From CAVQJU01 sp963754955 (GTDB taxonomy: Bacteria > Acidobacteriota > Vicinamibacteria > Vicinamibacterales > CAVVIG01), in contig CAVWHY010000006.1 of the NCBI GenBank assembly GCA_963754955.1, positions 186,001 to 250,000 on the forward strand: a DNA stretch of 64,000 nt. Reading direction: 5' to 3'. Below the pieces are notes generated by a model that worked only from the letters and a program-made list of their open reading frames with translations, made no database searches and was not told the origin of the DNA. This document shows, piece after piece, positions 35,776-43,480 of this stretch (positions within the stretch are counted from its first letter, which is position 1; every line of letters begins with the position of its first letter). The translations under genes and the position numbers were made by a program.

Positions 35776-36970
35776 ATGAGACACGGAATGGACATCCGCT
35801 CCGGCTCGCTCGGTGCCGTCTTCTTGTTGTTTCTCGGAGTCTCCGCTCCTGTGGCTGCGCACCACGGGGGCGGCACCTTCGACTTGAGCAAGTCCGTCAC
35901 GTACAACGGGACGCTCACCCGGGTCGAACTGGTCAATCCTCACTCGTGGCTCTATTTCGACGTCAAGGATGCGGACGGCAAGGTGTCGCACCACCGATGC
36001 GAGATGCGGTCGGTGCATGTGCTGCGCCGATCGGGCTGGGCCAAGGAACAGTTTCCCATCGGCGTCCCGATCGTCGTCGAGGCGGCGCCCGACAAGGTGG
36101 ATCCCGAATTCGTGCTACCTGAACACGATCAGGTTCAGTGACGGCACGCACATGGATCGCTACGGCCAGTACGTGAAGGGCACCGGCGGCGCCCTGACCG
36201 AAGTCCGGGGACCGATCGCGGCGCCGGCCACCGCGGGGCGGCCGGAGCGGCGTCCTTCGGGCGAACCGAACATCTCCGGTGACTGGGCGCCGGAGCAGCT
36301 CGTCATGGCCAACCCGCGCGGCACGGGCGGCGGACTCGTTCCGCTCGGCACGCTGCCCCAGGTCGACGCGGCAGGCGCGCCCGCGCGAGGAGGCGGCGGT
36401 CGCCGCGGCGCCCCGCCGGCCGGCCCGCGCCTGTACGGCGGGACCGAACTGACAGACGCCGGCACGCAGGCGGCAGCGGCCTTCGGCCAGGCGGACAACC
36501 CGCGCTTCAAGTGCGAGACGACCAGCATCATCTTCGATTGGACGTTCGACGGCCCGGTCAACCGCATCACGCAGAACAAGGACACAATCGAGCTGCTCTA
36601 CGGGCAGATGGGGCTGAAGCGCACGATCTACATGAACGTCAAGGACCACCCCGCCGCCACGAAGCTGACGCGCGCCGGCCACTCGATCGGCCGCTGGGAG
36701 GGCGACACGCTCGTCGTCGACACCGCTTGGTTCCTGCCGGGCGTGCTGAACGCGCCGGTCCGCAACAGCGACAAGCTTCACGTCGTCGAACGCTTCACGC
36801 TCGACACAAAGACGATGAAGCTGACCCGCGCCTACGAAGCGGACGATCCGATCTACCTGAAAGGCGTCTACAAGGGCTCGGACGTGATCGGCATTGCCGA
36901 CGCGCCCTATGCGAAAGACCAGTGCAAGGAGCAGGGCTTCACGAACTACTCGAAACAGGCGGGGAAATAG
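35776..36970 (+). CDS. Exported DUF6152 protein fused to an EGDTLVV-family domain (+1 insertion)
   Basis: About 397 residues. Signal peptide SLGAVFLLFLGVSAPVAA is followed directly by HHGGG, so the mature protein would begin with two histidines. Residues up to about 110 form a DUF6152 domain (VTYNGTLTRVELVNPHSWLY). After a frame change near 36106 comes a Gly/Pro-rich linker and a second domain with RAGHSIGRWEGDTLVVDT, shared with the genes at 37422 and 38300. Function unknown; the histidines suggest metal binding (inference). ATG 35776 or 35788. Confidence 0.75.
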
Positions 36971-37013
36971 AGCGGGCGGGTAGGTCGGGTGGGTCAGGCG
37001 GGGCGGGTGGGGA
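36971..37013 (+). repeat. GGGTCGGGTGGG direct repeat, copy 2
   Basis: A G-rich short-word array between the stop at 36970 and the next ATG at 37039, with flanks similar to copy 1 (GGGGAAAGAACAA). Confidence 0.7.
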
Positions 37014-37038
37014 AAGAACAAGACTGAGGAGGCTGCCG

Positions 37039-37425
37039 ATGATGCGGTCCATTGTGACGTCTGTCGCGCTCGCGGGTGTGCTGCTGTGCGCCAGGCCGGC
37101 GCACTCGCACCACAGCAACGTGGCCTACGAGGTGACGAAGGTCATCACGATCAGCGGCGAAGTCAAAGAGTTCCGCTGGGTGAATCCCCACACCTGGCTC
37201 CACGTGATGGTGGATGACGGCAAAGGGAACAAGGTCGAGTGGCAGGTCGAAGGCCGCGCGCCCGGCGTCCTCCTTCGGGCCGGCTGGACCAAGACGTCGC
37301 TGATGCCCGGAGAAAAGGTGACCGTTGACATGAGTCCGGCCAAGGACGGCACGAAGGTCGGGATCATCGCCCGCGTGACCAAGGCAGACGGGACCATCCT
37401 GTCCAACCAGCCGGTGCTCCAGTGA
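37039..37425 (+). CDS. Exported DUF6152 protein
   Basis: A 128-residue protein: signal peptide MMRSIVTSVALAGVLLCARP ending AHS, then HHSNVAYEVTKVITISGEVKEF, RWVNPHTWLHVMVDD and EWQVEGRAPGVLLRAGWTK. It is a stand-alone version of the domain at the start of the upstream gene, again with His-His at the predicted mature N-terminus. AGGAGG precedes the start. The TGA stop overlaps the GTG of the next gene (GTGA). Confidence 0.85.
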   Translation: MMRSIVTSVALAGVLLCARPAHSHHSNVAYEVTKVITISGEVKEFRWVNPHTWLHVMVDDGKGNKVEWQVEGRAPGVLLRAGWTKTSLMPGEKVTVDMSPAKDGTKVGIIARVTKADGTILSNQPVLQ

Positions 37426-38267
37426 AGGGCAAAGGGCAGAGGGCAGAGGGCAAAGGGGCGATCGCATTCACGGTTGTTGGCGTGATGGTGGCGGTTGCGC
37501 TGACGCTGACGAACGGTCTCGGGGCGCAAACGACCCGGCCGGCGGCAGGCGCTACGCCTCCGGATTTTTCAGGTGTCTACTACCCGGCGAACGAAGGACG
37601 GGGCGGAGCGGGACGCAGAGGAGGTCCGCCGCCGGCAGGCGCACAGCGCGGAGCGCCGCCGCGCCCGACCCAGTCGGCGCCGCTCTCGGACGGCTCGCAG
37701 GGGCGGTCGCCCGATGCGCCCTCGCTGACGCCCGAGTATCTGGCGAAATGGGAAGTGATGCGGAAGTCGCGCATCGCCGGTTCGTACGAGTACGACAACA
37801 GCGCCAAGTGCCTGCCTCCGGGAATGCCCGCGATGATGAACATGGCGTACGGCATGGAGGTGATGCAGACGAAAGACAAGATCACGTTCTTCAGCGAGCT
37901 GAACGACGCGCTCCGCCGCGTGTACCTGGACGGCCGGAAACCAACGCAGAAGATTCTGGACGATCCGACCTACGCCGGCTACTCGACCGGGCACTGGGAA
38001 GGTGACACGCTGGTCGTGGACACGGTGGCATTGAACGACCTGACGTTCATCGAGGGGTTCACGCCGCACAGCACCGCGATGACGGTGAAGGAGCGGATCC
38101 GGTTCAACGCCGACGGCCTGCTCGAAGACCACATCGTCGTCACGGATCCGATCGCGCTGACGAAGCCCTGGGAAGTCACGCGGACGTACCGGAGGGCCAG
38201 CCCGGGCAACGACCAGCTCAGGGAGTTCGCCTGTCCGGAAGGGCTCGATCCGTTCGCGAAGAAGTAG
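37422..38267 (+). CDS. Exported EGDTLVV-family protein with repeat-derived N-terminus
   Basis: A 281-residue protein. From GTG 37422 the first residues are KGKGQRAEGKG, encoded by a GGCAGAGGGC repeat, followed by a hydrophobic segment (FTVVGVMVAVALTLTNGLGA) so that the repeat forms the basic n-region of a signal peptide. The mature part has PPDFSGVYYPAN, a Gly/Pro-rich linker, LPPGMPAMMNMAYGMEVMQT and STGHWEGDTLVVDTVAL. The family is common in acidobacterial and proteobacterial genomes but has no assigned activity. The TAG stop is inside the GTAG of the following hairpin. Confidence 0.78.
   Translation: MKGKGQRAEGKGAIAFTVVGVMVAVALTLTNGLGAQTTRPAAGATPPDFSGVYYPANEGRGGAGRRGGPPPAGAQRGAPPRPTQSAPLSDGSQGRSPDAPSLTPEYLAKWEVMRKSRIAGSYEYDNSAKCLPPGMPAMMNMAYGMEVMQTKDKITFFSELNDALRRVYLDGRKPTQKILDDPTYAGYSTGHWEGDTLVVDTVALNDLTFIEGFTPHSTAMTVKERIRFNADGLLEDHIVVTDPIALTKPWEVTRTYRRASPGNDQLREFACPEGLDPFAKK
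37424..37455 (+). repeat. GGCAGAGGGC-word direct repeat
   Basis: Four degenerate copies of AGGGCAAAGGGCAG starting within the overlapping stop/start codons and read as the N-terminus of the next protein. Confidence 0.6.
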
Positions 38268-38286
38268 TGCAGGCCTTCAGGCCTGC
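38264..38286. repeat. Single GTAG-headed hairpin
   Basis: GTAG-T then GCAGGCC-TTCA-GGCCTGC. The TAG at 38265-38267 is the stop codon of the upstream gene. Lies between convergent genes. Confidence 0.82.
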
Positions 38287-38299
38287 CTGAACAACCGTC

Positions 38300-39112
38300 T
38301 TACTTGAGGCGCTTCGCGTCCTGTTCGTTCTCGTTGCAGACGAACTCGATCAGTTCCTCATCCGCGCCGACGCGCCAGTTCACGCGCACCGTCCACGCCC
38401 GCGTGTACGCCTTCGGATCGTCCACGGTGATGTCGATCTCGATCCGCCCGTACGTCGGCCGGCGGAACCGCTCGGTGATCCTGGCGCCGTTCGTAAACGG
38501 CGCGCCGTTGACGTCAAGCCAGCCATCGTCCCGCAGGCCGATCGTCTCGACCACGAGGGTGTCCCCGTCGTACTTCCCGACGGAGTAGCCATACCACCAC
38601 GGCTGCGCATCGTTCGACGGGAGCGGCCGGCCGTCGGTGAAGATGTTCCGCAGGCCGTAATTCGACTCGTACATGATGATCAGGTCGTTGTTCGTCTGCA
38701 CGACCTTGCGCGGCTGCGAGTGCGTGTGGAGCTGCATGAAGCCGATCGGCAGGCAGTTCGCGTCCGGGTTGTCTTTCGAATTGGCGGCCATCCGGCGCGC
38801 GCGCAGGTCGGCGGCCCAGGGTGTGAGCGGCAGGCCATCCTTCATGTTCTGGCCGATGTTGACGAAGGCGGCAAGCGGCGGCGCGTCGCCGATGCTGGGT
38901 ACCATCGGCCCGCCGAGCCGGCCGCTCGGCGGGATACGGCTCTCCCATGTGCCGGAAAAATCGATCCTGCCGTTCGGGAGCCGCGGCGGCGGCGCATCGA
39001 GGTTCGGCTTGCCCTCGGCGGTCTTCGGCACGTCGGAGCGGACGAACGGCGCCCACTGCGCCGAGAGGCTGACTGACAGCAGGCAAACGAACGTCACGAC
39101 GGCCGCTCTCAT
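38300..39112 (-). CDS. Exported EGDTLVV-family protein
   Basis: A 270-residue protein with signal peptide MRAAVVTFVCLLSVSLSAQ, a RIDFSGTWESRIPPSG segment, CLPIGFMQLHTHSQPRKVVQ and YSVGKYDGDTLVVETIGL, paralogous to the two plus-strand neighbours. Function unknown. ATG 39112 has GAGGAG 8 bases upstream. It lies downstream of the NHL gene with a hairpin repeat between, so the two may be co-transcribed. Confidence 0.82.
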   Translation of the reverse strand: MRAAVVTFVCLLSVSLSAQWAPFVRSDVPKTAEGKPNLDAPPPRLPNGRIDFSGTWESRIPPSGRLGGPMVPSIGDAPPLAAFVNIGQNMKDGLPLTPWAADLRARRMAANSKDNPDANCLPIGFMQLHTHSQPRKVVQTNNDLIIMYESNYGLRNIFTDGRPLPSNDAQPWWYGYSVGKYDGDTLVVETIGLRDDGWLDVNGAPFTNGARITERFRRPTYGRIEIDITVDDPKAYTRAWTVRVNWRVGADEELIEFVCNENEQDAKRLK

Positions 39113-39131
39113 CCGAATCACTCCTCGTACG

Positions 39132-39154
39132 GCAGGCCTGAAGGCCTGCACTAC
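39132..39154. repeat. Single GTAG-headed hairpin (reverse orientation)
   Basis: GCAGGCC-TGAA-GGCCTGC followed by A-CTAC. The CTA at 39151-39153 is the TAG stop of the NHL gene. Confidence 0.82.
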
Positions 39155-40291
39155 TTCTTCAGCACGAAACGCTGTGCACGGCGGTTCGTGACGATCTCGG
39201 CCGTGTACAGGTTGCCCTTCGAATCGGCCGCCATGTGGTGGACGATGTTGAATTCGCCGGGACCGGCGCCGCGCATGCCGACGACGCCTATCTGGTTCAT
39301 CGACTTCCGATCGAAGATGACGACGCGCATGGGTCCGGAATCGACCAGGTACAGGAACTGCTGCTGTTTGTCCGGGGAGAACGAGAAGCCCGCCGGGACC
39401 GGTACCACGGCCGCATCGTCGTTGGTGACGCGCACGGTCCGCAGATATTTGCCCGGCCGCGGTGAACAGCTGGATGCGGTTGTTGATGCGATCGGCGACG
39501 TACACGGTACCGTCGTTCGACACCTTCACCGCGTGCGGGAGGCCGAACTGTTGCGGACCCTCGGTGCCGGGCTCCTGCGGCTGGGGCACCGGCGGGTTCG
39601 GTTTCATCTCGGGCGTCGGGGCGTTCCCGAAGGCCCCCCACATGCGCTTGAATTTTCCGGTCGTGGTATCGAAGACGACGATGCGCTGGTCGCCGTAGCC
39701 GTCGGCGACGTAGAGCTCGCCGGCGCGCGCATCGACGAAGGTATCGGCGGGCTGGTGGACGTTTTCGGTGTCGGTGTTGCCCTTGCTCTGGCCCCGGTGG
39801 CCAATCTGCATGACGAACTTTCCCGCCATCGTGAACTTGAGGATCATGTCGTCGCCGGTCCCGGGCGACGTCGGCCTCGGCCAGCCGCCGTTGCCGCTGA
39901 TCCAGACGAAGTTGTTCGCGTCGACGAAGATTCCGTGCTCGCGTTCCGGCCAGTCGTAGCCCGCGCCGTCGCCGCCCCAGCTGGCCAGGAGTTTCCCCGC
40001 CGCGTCGAACTCGAGCACCGGCGGCGCGGCCTGCGCGCGTTTCTCGGCCGGGATCGAGCGCGGCCGGTGCAGCACCCAGATGTGATCGCGCGAGTCGGTC
40101 GCGATCGACGTCACCTCGCCGAGCACCCAGTTGTTCGGAATCGACGGCCACGCGGGATCGACGGTGAACATCGGCGCGCGCAGCGTGCCCGGTTGCTGTG
40201 CCGCTGTCGTGGCGATGGCGAGGGCGGCCGCAGCGGCCATGGCGATGGCCGACAGCGATCGTCTGGCACTCGTGGTCATCGTGACGGACAT
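39151..40291 (-). CDS. Exported NHL-repeat propeller protein (+1 insertion)
   Basis: About 379 residues. Signal peptide AIAMAAAAALAIATTAA, then six NHL-type blades such as HGIFVDANNFVWISGNGG, AGELYVADGYGDQRIVVFDTT and DGTVYVADRINNRIQLFTAAG, and a final blade in another frame (GEFNIVHHMAADSKGNLYTA). One extra base near 39451 joins them. The fold is shared with peptidyl-alpha-hydroxyglycine lyases, but no lyase active site can be assigned here. ATG 40291 has GGAG 7 bases upstream. Paralogous to the protein at 53429. Confidence 0.83.
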
Positions 40292-40415
40292 CGTTACGCT
40301 CCGGAAAGGAAAGTCATTGTCTGAACGGAGTCTGAACAAAGCTGAATTATTGCCTGTTCTGTATGACTGAGCCAAAACTTAGTTCCAGCGCATTTATCCC
40401 TCGGAACAAACAGTA

Positions 40416-40503
40416 CGTTGAACGCAGAGATCGCGGAGCTCGCAGAGATCTCAGGTACTCTGAATGAAATCTCTGCGATCTCTGCGTGCTCTGCGTTCAA
40501 CGT
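40416..40503. repeat. GCAGAG-word inverted repeat, copy 1
   Basis: A 33-base left arm (GTTGAACGCAGAG...) and right arm (...CTCTGCGTTCAAC) are nearly perfect complements, each made of GCAGAGATC words, around an 18-base centre. It lies between rsgA and the NHL gene. Confidence 0.8.
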
Positions 40504-40511
40504 CGTGACGA

Positions 40512-41588
40512 CTACCGGCCGCGCTGCTTGTAGAACGCCTTCGCCGCTTTGTGCATCTGTTTCCACCGGCGCTTCACCTCGGCTTCGCCGGCTTTGTCAT
40601 GTTTGCGCGCCTCGAACGCCGCTTCCCGCAGCAGACGTTGATAGTTCGCGAGGCGATCCTCCTCCAGCTGTCCGTTCGCAACCGCCTCCATCACGGCGCA
40701 GCCGGGCTCCGATCCGTGCGCGCAGTCCTCGAAGCGGCATCCCCGCGCGAGCTCCGCGATGTCGTCGAACGCCTGCTCGACCGACGTTTCGTCGGACCAG
40801 AGCTGCAGCTCGCGCATCCCCGGCGTGTCGATGAGGAGCGCGCCGTCCGGCAACTCGACCAGCTGCCGCGACGTCGTCGTGTGACGTCCGCGCCCATCCG
40901 ACTCGCGAACCGCCCCAACGGCCAGGCGATCGCCGCCGACGAGCCTGTTGACGAGCGTCGACTTGCCGACGCCCGACATGCCGAGCAGTGCGACGGTCCG
41001 AGCCGGCTGCAGGTACGGGAGCAACGCGGCGAGACCATCGTCGGCCAGCGCGCTCACCGACACGACGTCCACGTGCGGCAGCCGCGCACGAATCGCCGCG
41101 CACTCGGCGCCGGGATCCTCGCTCAGGTCGGATTTGTTGAGGACGACCACCGGCACTGCCCCCGCGTCCCACACCATCGTGAGATAGCGTTCGAGCCGCC
41201 GCGGGTTCACGTCCTGCGTCAACGCGGTCACTAGAAAGATTGTGTCCACGTTGGCGGCAATGACCTGCTCGCCTCCTGCAGGGCCGGCTGCCCCGCGCGA
41301 GACGGTGCTCCGGCGCTCCAGCCGCACATGGATGATCGAGGTGGACGCGGACGCCGCCACGCCGACCCAGTCGCCGACCGCCGGGAAGTCTGCCGCGGAA
41401 GACGACTCGTGGCGGAAACGCCCACTCACTTCCGCCCAGCCCGCGGCGCCGCCGTCGATGCGGTACAGCCCGCGCTGCTCCTCGACGACGCGCGCCCACG
41501 CCAGGGCGCCGCCGGCCTCGTCGCGCTCGTATTGCTGAATCTGCTGTTCGAAGAACCCGTTCCAGCCCCAACGTTCGAGTGAAGACAC
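40512..41588 (-). CDS. rsgA: Small ribosomal subunit biogenesis GTPase RsgA
   Basis: A 358-residue circularly permuted GTPase: N-terminal OB-fold (SGRFRHESSSAADFPAVGDW), G4 VVVLNKSDLSED, G5-like SVSALADDG, then G1 GMSGVGKSTLVNRL and G3 DTPGMREL. The zinc-binding tail has CRFEDCAHGSEPGC. It assists 30S subunit maturation by GTP hydrolysis. GTG 41588 has GAGAGG at 5 bases; the frame is open upstream through a low-complexity repeat that is unlikely to be translated. Confidence 0.94.
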   Translation of the reverse strand: MSSLERWGWNGFFEQQIQQYERDEAGGALAWARVVEEQRGLYRIDGGAAGWAEVSGRFRHESSSAADFPAVGDWVGVAASASTSIIHVRLERRSTVSRGAAGPAGGEQVIAANVDTIFLVTALTQDVNPRRLERYLTMVWDAGAVPVVVLNKSDLSEDPGAECAAIRARLPHVDVVSVSALADDGLAALLPYLQPARTVALLGMSGVGKSTLVNRLVGGDRLAVGAVRESDGRGRHTTTSRQLVELPDGALLIDTPGMRELQLWSDETSVEQAFDDIAELARGCRFEDCAHGSEPGCAVMEAVANGQLEEDRLANYQRLLREAAFEARKHDKAGEAEVKRRWKQMHKAAKAFYKQRGR

Positions 41589-41621
41589 TTCGACCTCTCT
41601 TTTGGTATTCGCAACAGGTTG

Positions 41622-41690
41622 TTGGGAAGAGAGAGGGAGAGGTCCGATCAGCCGATCAGATGACCAGAAGGACGGACCAATCCCCGGAAC
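41622..41690. repeat. Short-word repeat upstream of rsgA
   Basis: GAGAGAGGGAGAGG followed by GATCAG words and a GGTCCG/CGGACC pair. It resembles the short-word arrays elsewhere but matches none closely. Confidence 0.35.
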
Positions 41691-41739
41691 GTTCGTCGGC
41701 AGCACGCATCAGGACAGGCCCTCCTTTCAGCTGGCTATC

Positions 41740-42741
41740 TTAGCCGATTCGGGATTGGACGCGCTCGATTTCGTGGACGCGGGTGATGTCGACGGCGACG
41801 CGCGACCTTGCGTCGGCCTGGACGAACATCGACTGGAATCGCGCGTGCCAGATGATCTCGTTGGCCCGGTACGACGATCGGACGTGGACCGTCTGCTCGA
41901 GCGCCTCGTCCACCCCTGATAACAGGACGAGAATTTCGGCTTCGGCGTTCTCGAGATCTTCCGGCGTCCGTCCCGCCAGCGGACTGCTGCTGTCGATCGG
42001 ATGGACGATCGTCCACGACAGCGGAAAGAACGTGACCTTGTTGCGCTCGAGCGCGAGCGGCGTGTAGCGCCGCACCAGGCCGCCGCGGCCGTCAGGCTCC
42101 ATCGCGCTGAATAGCACCTGGGCTTCGAGCTCGATGATCTCGGTCCGGCGCCGGTTCGCGAGGCGGAACATGAGGCCTTGTCCGGTTCCGTACGGAGCGA
42201 TCACGGCATTGCGGCTGAACAGGAGCGCGGCAGTCGGCCTGGTGAACCGGGCAAACAGCAGGCCTGTCGCCAGCGCCTGATACATCAGGCCGACCAGCGC
42301 TTCGACAGTCACGACGAGGTTCGCCGCGACGCCGTTGGGCGCCATCTGGCCGTAGCCGATTGTCGCAAAGGTTTCGATGCTGAAGAAGAACGCGCGGCCG
42401 AACGCTCCGCCGAACATGACGGTGGCGGCGCCGACCAGCGCCTCCTGACCGCATGCCAGGTAGGCGAAGGCGAACAGGAAATTCAGCGTGAGGTAGCTCG
42501 CGGCCACAATGCCGAGAAAGCCCGGCCACGAAATCGTCAGCAGCAGGTGGTACGGGGCGAAGCTGTCGAGAAATCCGAGTCCGTACCGCGCCACGTTGAA
42601 AGACCCGTCGGGGTTGAGGAGCCGTTGCCGGCTCTCGCGGCTGACGACCGAGCCGAAGCCGAGATCGCGATCGCGCGCCTGATCGTCCGGCGACGGGCGC
42701 GGCGCCAGCGGGCTGGGTTCGAACGGCGTCTGGAGTGTCAT
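41740..42741 (-). CDS. Inward-rectifier potassium channel (KirBac family)
   Basis: A 333-residue protein with an N-terminal slide helix region, TM1 (LLLTISWPGFLGIVAASYLT and following), pore helix and selectivity filter FATIGYGQMAP (GYG), TM2 (LVVTVEALVGLMYQALATGL), then the cytoplasmic immunoglobulin-like Kir domain from about residue 165 (LMFRLANRRRTEIIELEAQV, LSWTIVHPIDSSSPL). It conducts K+ across the inner membrane. ATG 42741 lies 6 bases after a TACCAT element on the minus strand, with no Shine-Dalgarno. Divergent from carbonic anhydrase. Confidence 0.93.
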   Translation of the reverse strand: MTLQTPFEPSPLAPRPSPDDQARDRDLGFGSVVSRESRQRLLNPDGSFNVARYGLGFLDSFAPYHLLLTISWPGFLGIVAASYLTLNFLFAFAYLACGQEALVGAATVMFGGAFGRAFFFSIETFATIGYGQMAPNGVAANLVVTVEALVGLMYQALATGLLFARFTRPTAALLFSRNAVIAPYGTGQGLMFRLANRRRTEIIELEAQVLFSAMEPDGRGGLVRRYTPLALERNKVTFFPLSWTIVHPIDSSSPLAGRTPEDLENAEAEILVLLSGVDEALEQTVHVRSSYRANEIIWHARFQSMFVQADARSRVAVDITRVHEIERVQSRIG

Positions 42742-42763
42742 GCGGACATGGTACGCTGGCCGC
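42742..42763. promoter_or_regulatory. Bidirectional leaderless promoter between two start codons
   Basis: The 22 bases between the divergent ATGs contain TACGCT (plus, 42752-42757, 6 bases before ATG 42764) and TACCAT (minus, 42753-42748, 6 bases before ATG 42741). The two -10 elements share their central TA, so one symmetric site could fire leaderless transcripts both ways. Confidence 0.5.
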
Positions 42764-43408
42764 ATGCCGGAGCTCGAACGCCTGTTCGCCAACAACGCCG
42801 CCTGGGCGGCGCGCATGCTGGAGCACGACCCGCGGTTTTTCGCGCGCCTGCAGGAACAACAGAAACCCGAATATCTCTGGATCGGCTGCTCGGACAGCCG
42901 CGTGCCGGCGAACGAGATCGTCGGGCTCGCGCCCGGCGAGCTCTTCGTCCATCGCAACATCGCCAACGTCGTTGTACACACGGATCTCAACTGCCTCTCG
43001 GTGCTGCAGTTCGCGATCGACGTGCTCGGCGTCCGCCACGTGATCGTGACGGGGCACTACGGCTGCGGAGGCGTGCGCGCGGTGTGGGACAGGCAGAAGG
43101 TCGGCCTGAGCGACAACTGGCTGCGGCACGTCGAAGACGTCCGCCAGCAGCACGAGCCCACATTGAACGCCCTGCCCCCGGGAGCGGCCGTTGATCGCCT
43201 GTGCGAGTTGAACGTCATCGAGCAAACGCGGCACGTCTGCGAGACGACTTCGGTGCAGGACGCCTGGGCGCGCGGGCAGACGCTCGACGTGCGCGGCTGG
43301 ATTTACGGGCTGGACAACGGCCGCCTGCACGATCTGGGCTTCGTCACGAAGCGCCCGGACGATGTGCGTCCCGGATACGCGCGCGCTGTGGGGAAGCTGC
43401 TCAAGTAG
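42764..43408 (+). CDS. Beta-carbonic anhydrase
   Basis: A 214-residue beta-class carbonic anhydrase. Zinc ligands and catalytic pair are intact: Cys-x-Asp-Arg in WIGCSDSRVPANEI and His-x2-Cys in VTGHYGCGGVRAVW. It interconverts CO2 and bicarbonate in the cytoplasm. ATG 42764 is 6 bases from a TACGCT -10 element; no Shine-Dalgarno. The TAG stop (43406-43408) lies in the GTAG of the next hairpin. Its divergence from a K+ channel gene suggests joint control of ion/pH balance (inference). Confidence 0.95.
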   Translation: MPELERLFANNAAWAARMLEHDPRFFARLQEQQKPEYLWIGCSDSRVPANEIVGLAPGELFVHRNIANVVVHTDLNCLSVLQFAIDVLGVRHVIVTGHYGCGGVRAVWDRQKVGLSDNWLRHVEDVRQQHEPTLNALPPGAAVDRLCELNVIEQTRHVCETTSVQDAWARGQTLDVRGWIYGLDNGRLHDLGFVTKRPDDVRPGYARAVGKLLK

Positions 43409-43457
43409 TGCAGGCCTTCAGGCCTGCCGTCGCCGCGGACCTGAAGGCCTGCCCACA
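43405..43457. repeat. GTAG-headed hairpin pair (second hairpin degenerate)
   Basis: GTAG-T, GCAGGCC-TTCA-GGCCTGC, spacer CGTCGCC, then GCGGACC-TGAA-GGCCTGC with one arm mutated and a CCACAC end instead of ACTAC. Confidence 0.8.
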
Positions 43458-43467
43458 CATCTGGTTG

Positions 43468-43473
43468 TAAGAT
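43468..43473 (+). promoter_or_regulatory. -10 element TAAGAT, probable leaderless start
   Basis: TAAGAT ends 7 bases before ATG 43481; no Shine-Dalgarno sequence is present. Confidence 0.45.
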
Positions 43474-43480
43474 CACGCGG

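Noticed and set aside
33727..36018. A 763-residue minus-strand reading frame
   Set aside because: It lies opposite the VWFA and OYE genes, has extreme Arg/His/Asp composition and no recognisable domain; it is an antisense shadow of GC-rich codons.
40294..40566. Small protein encoded by the GCAGAG repeat (AEHAEIAEIS-like)
   Set aside because: It is a translation of the palindromic repeat, similar to spurious proteins seen in databases; no independent start signal.
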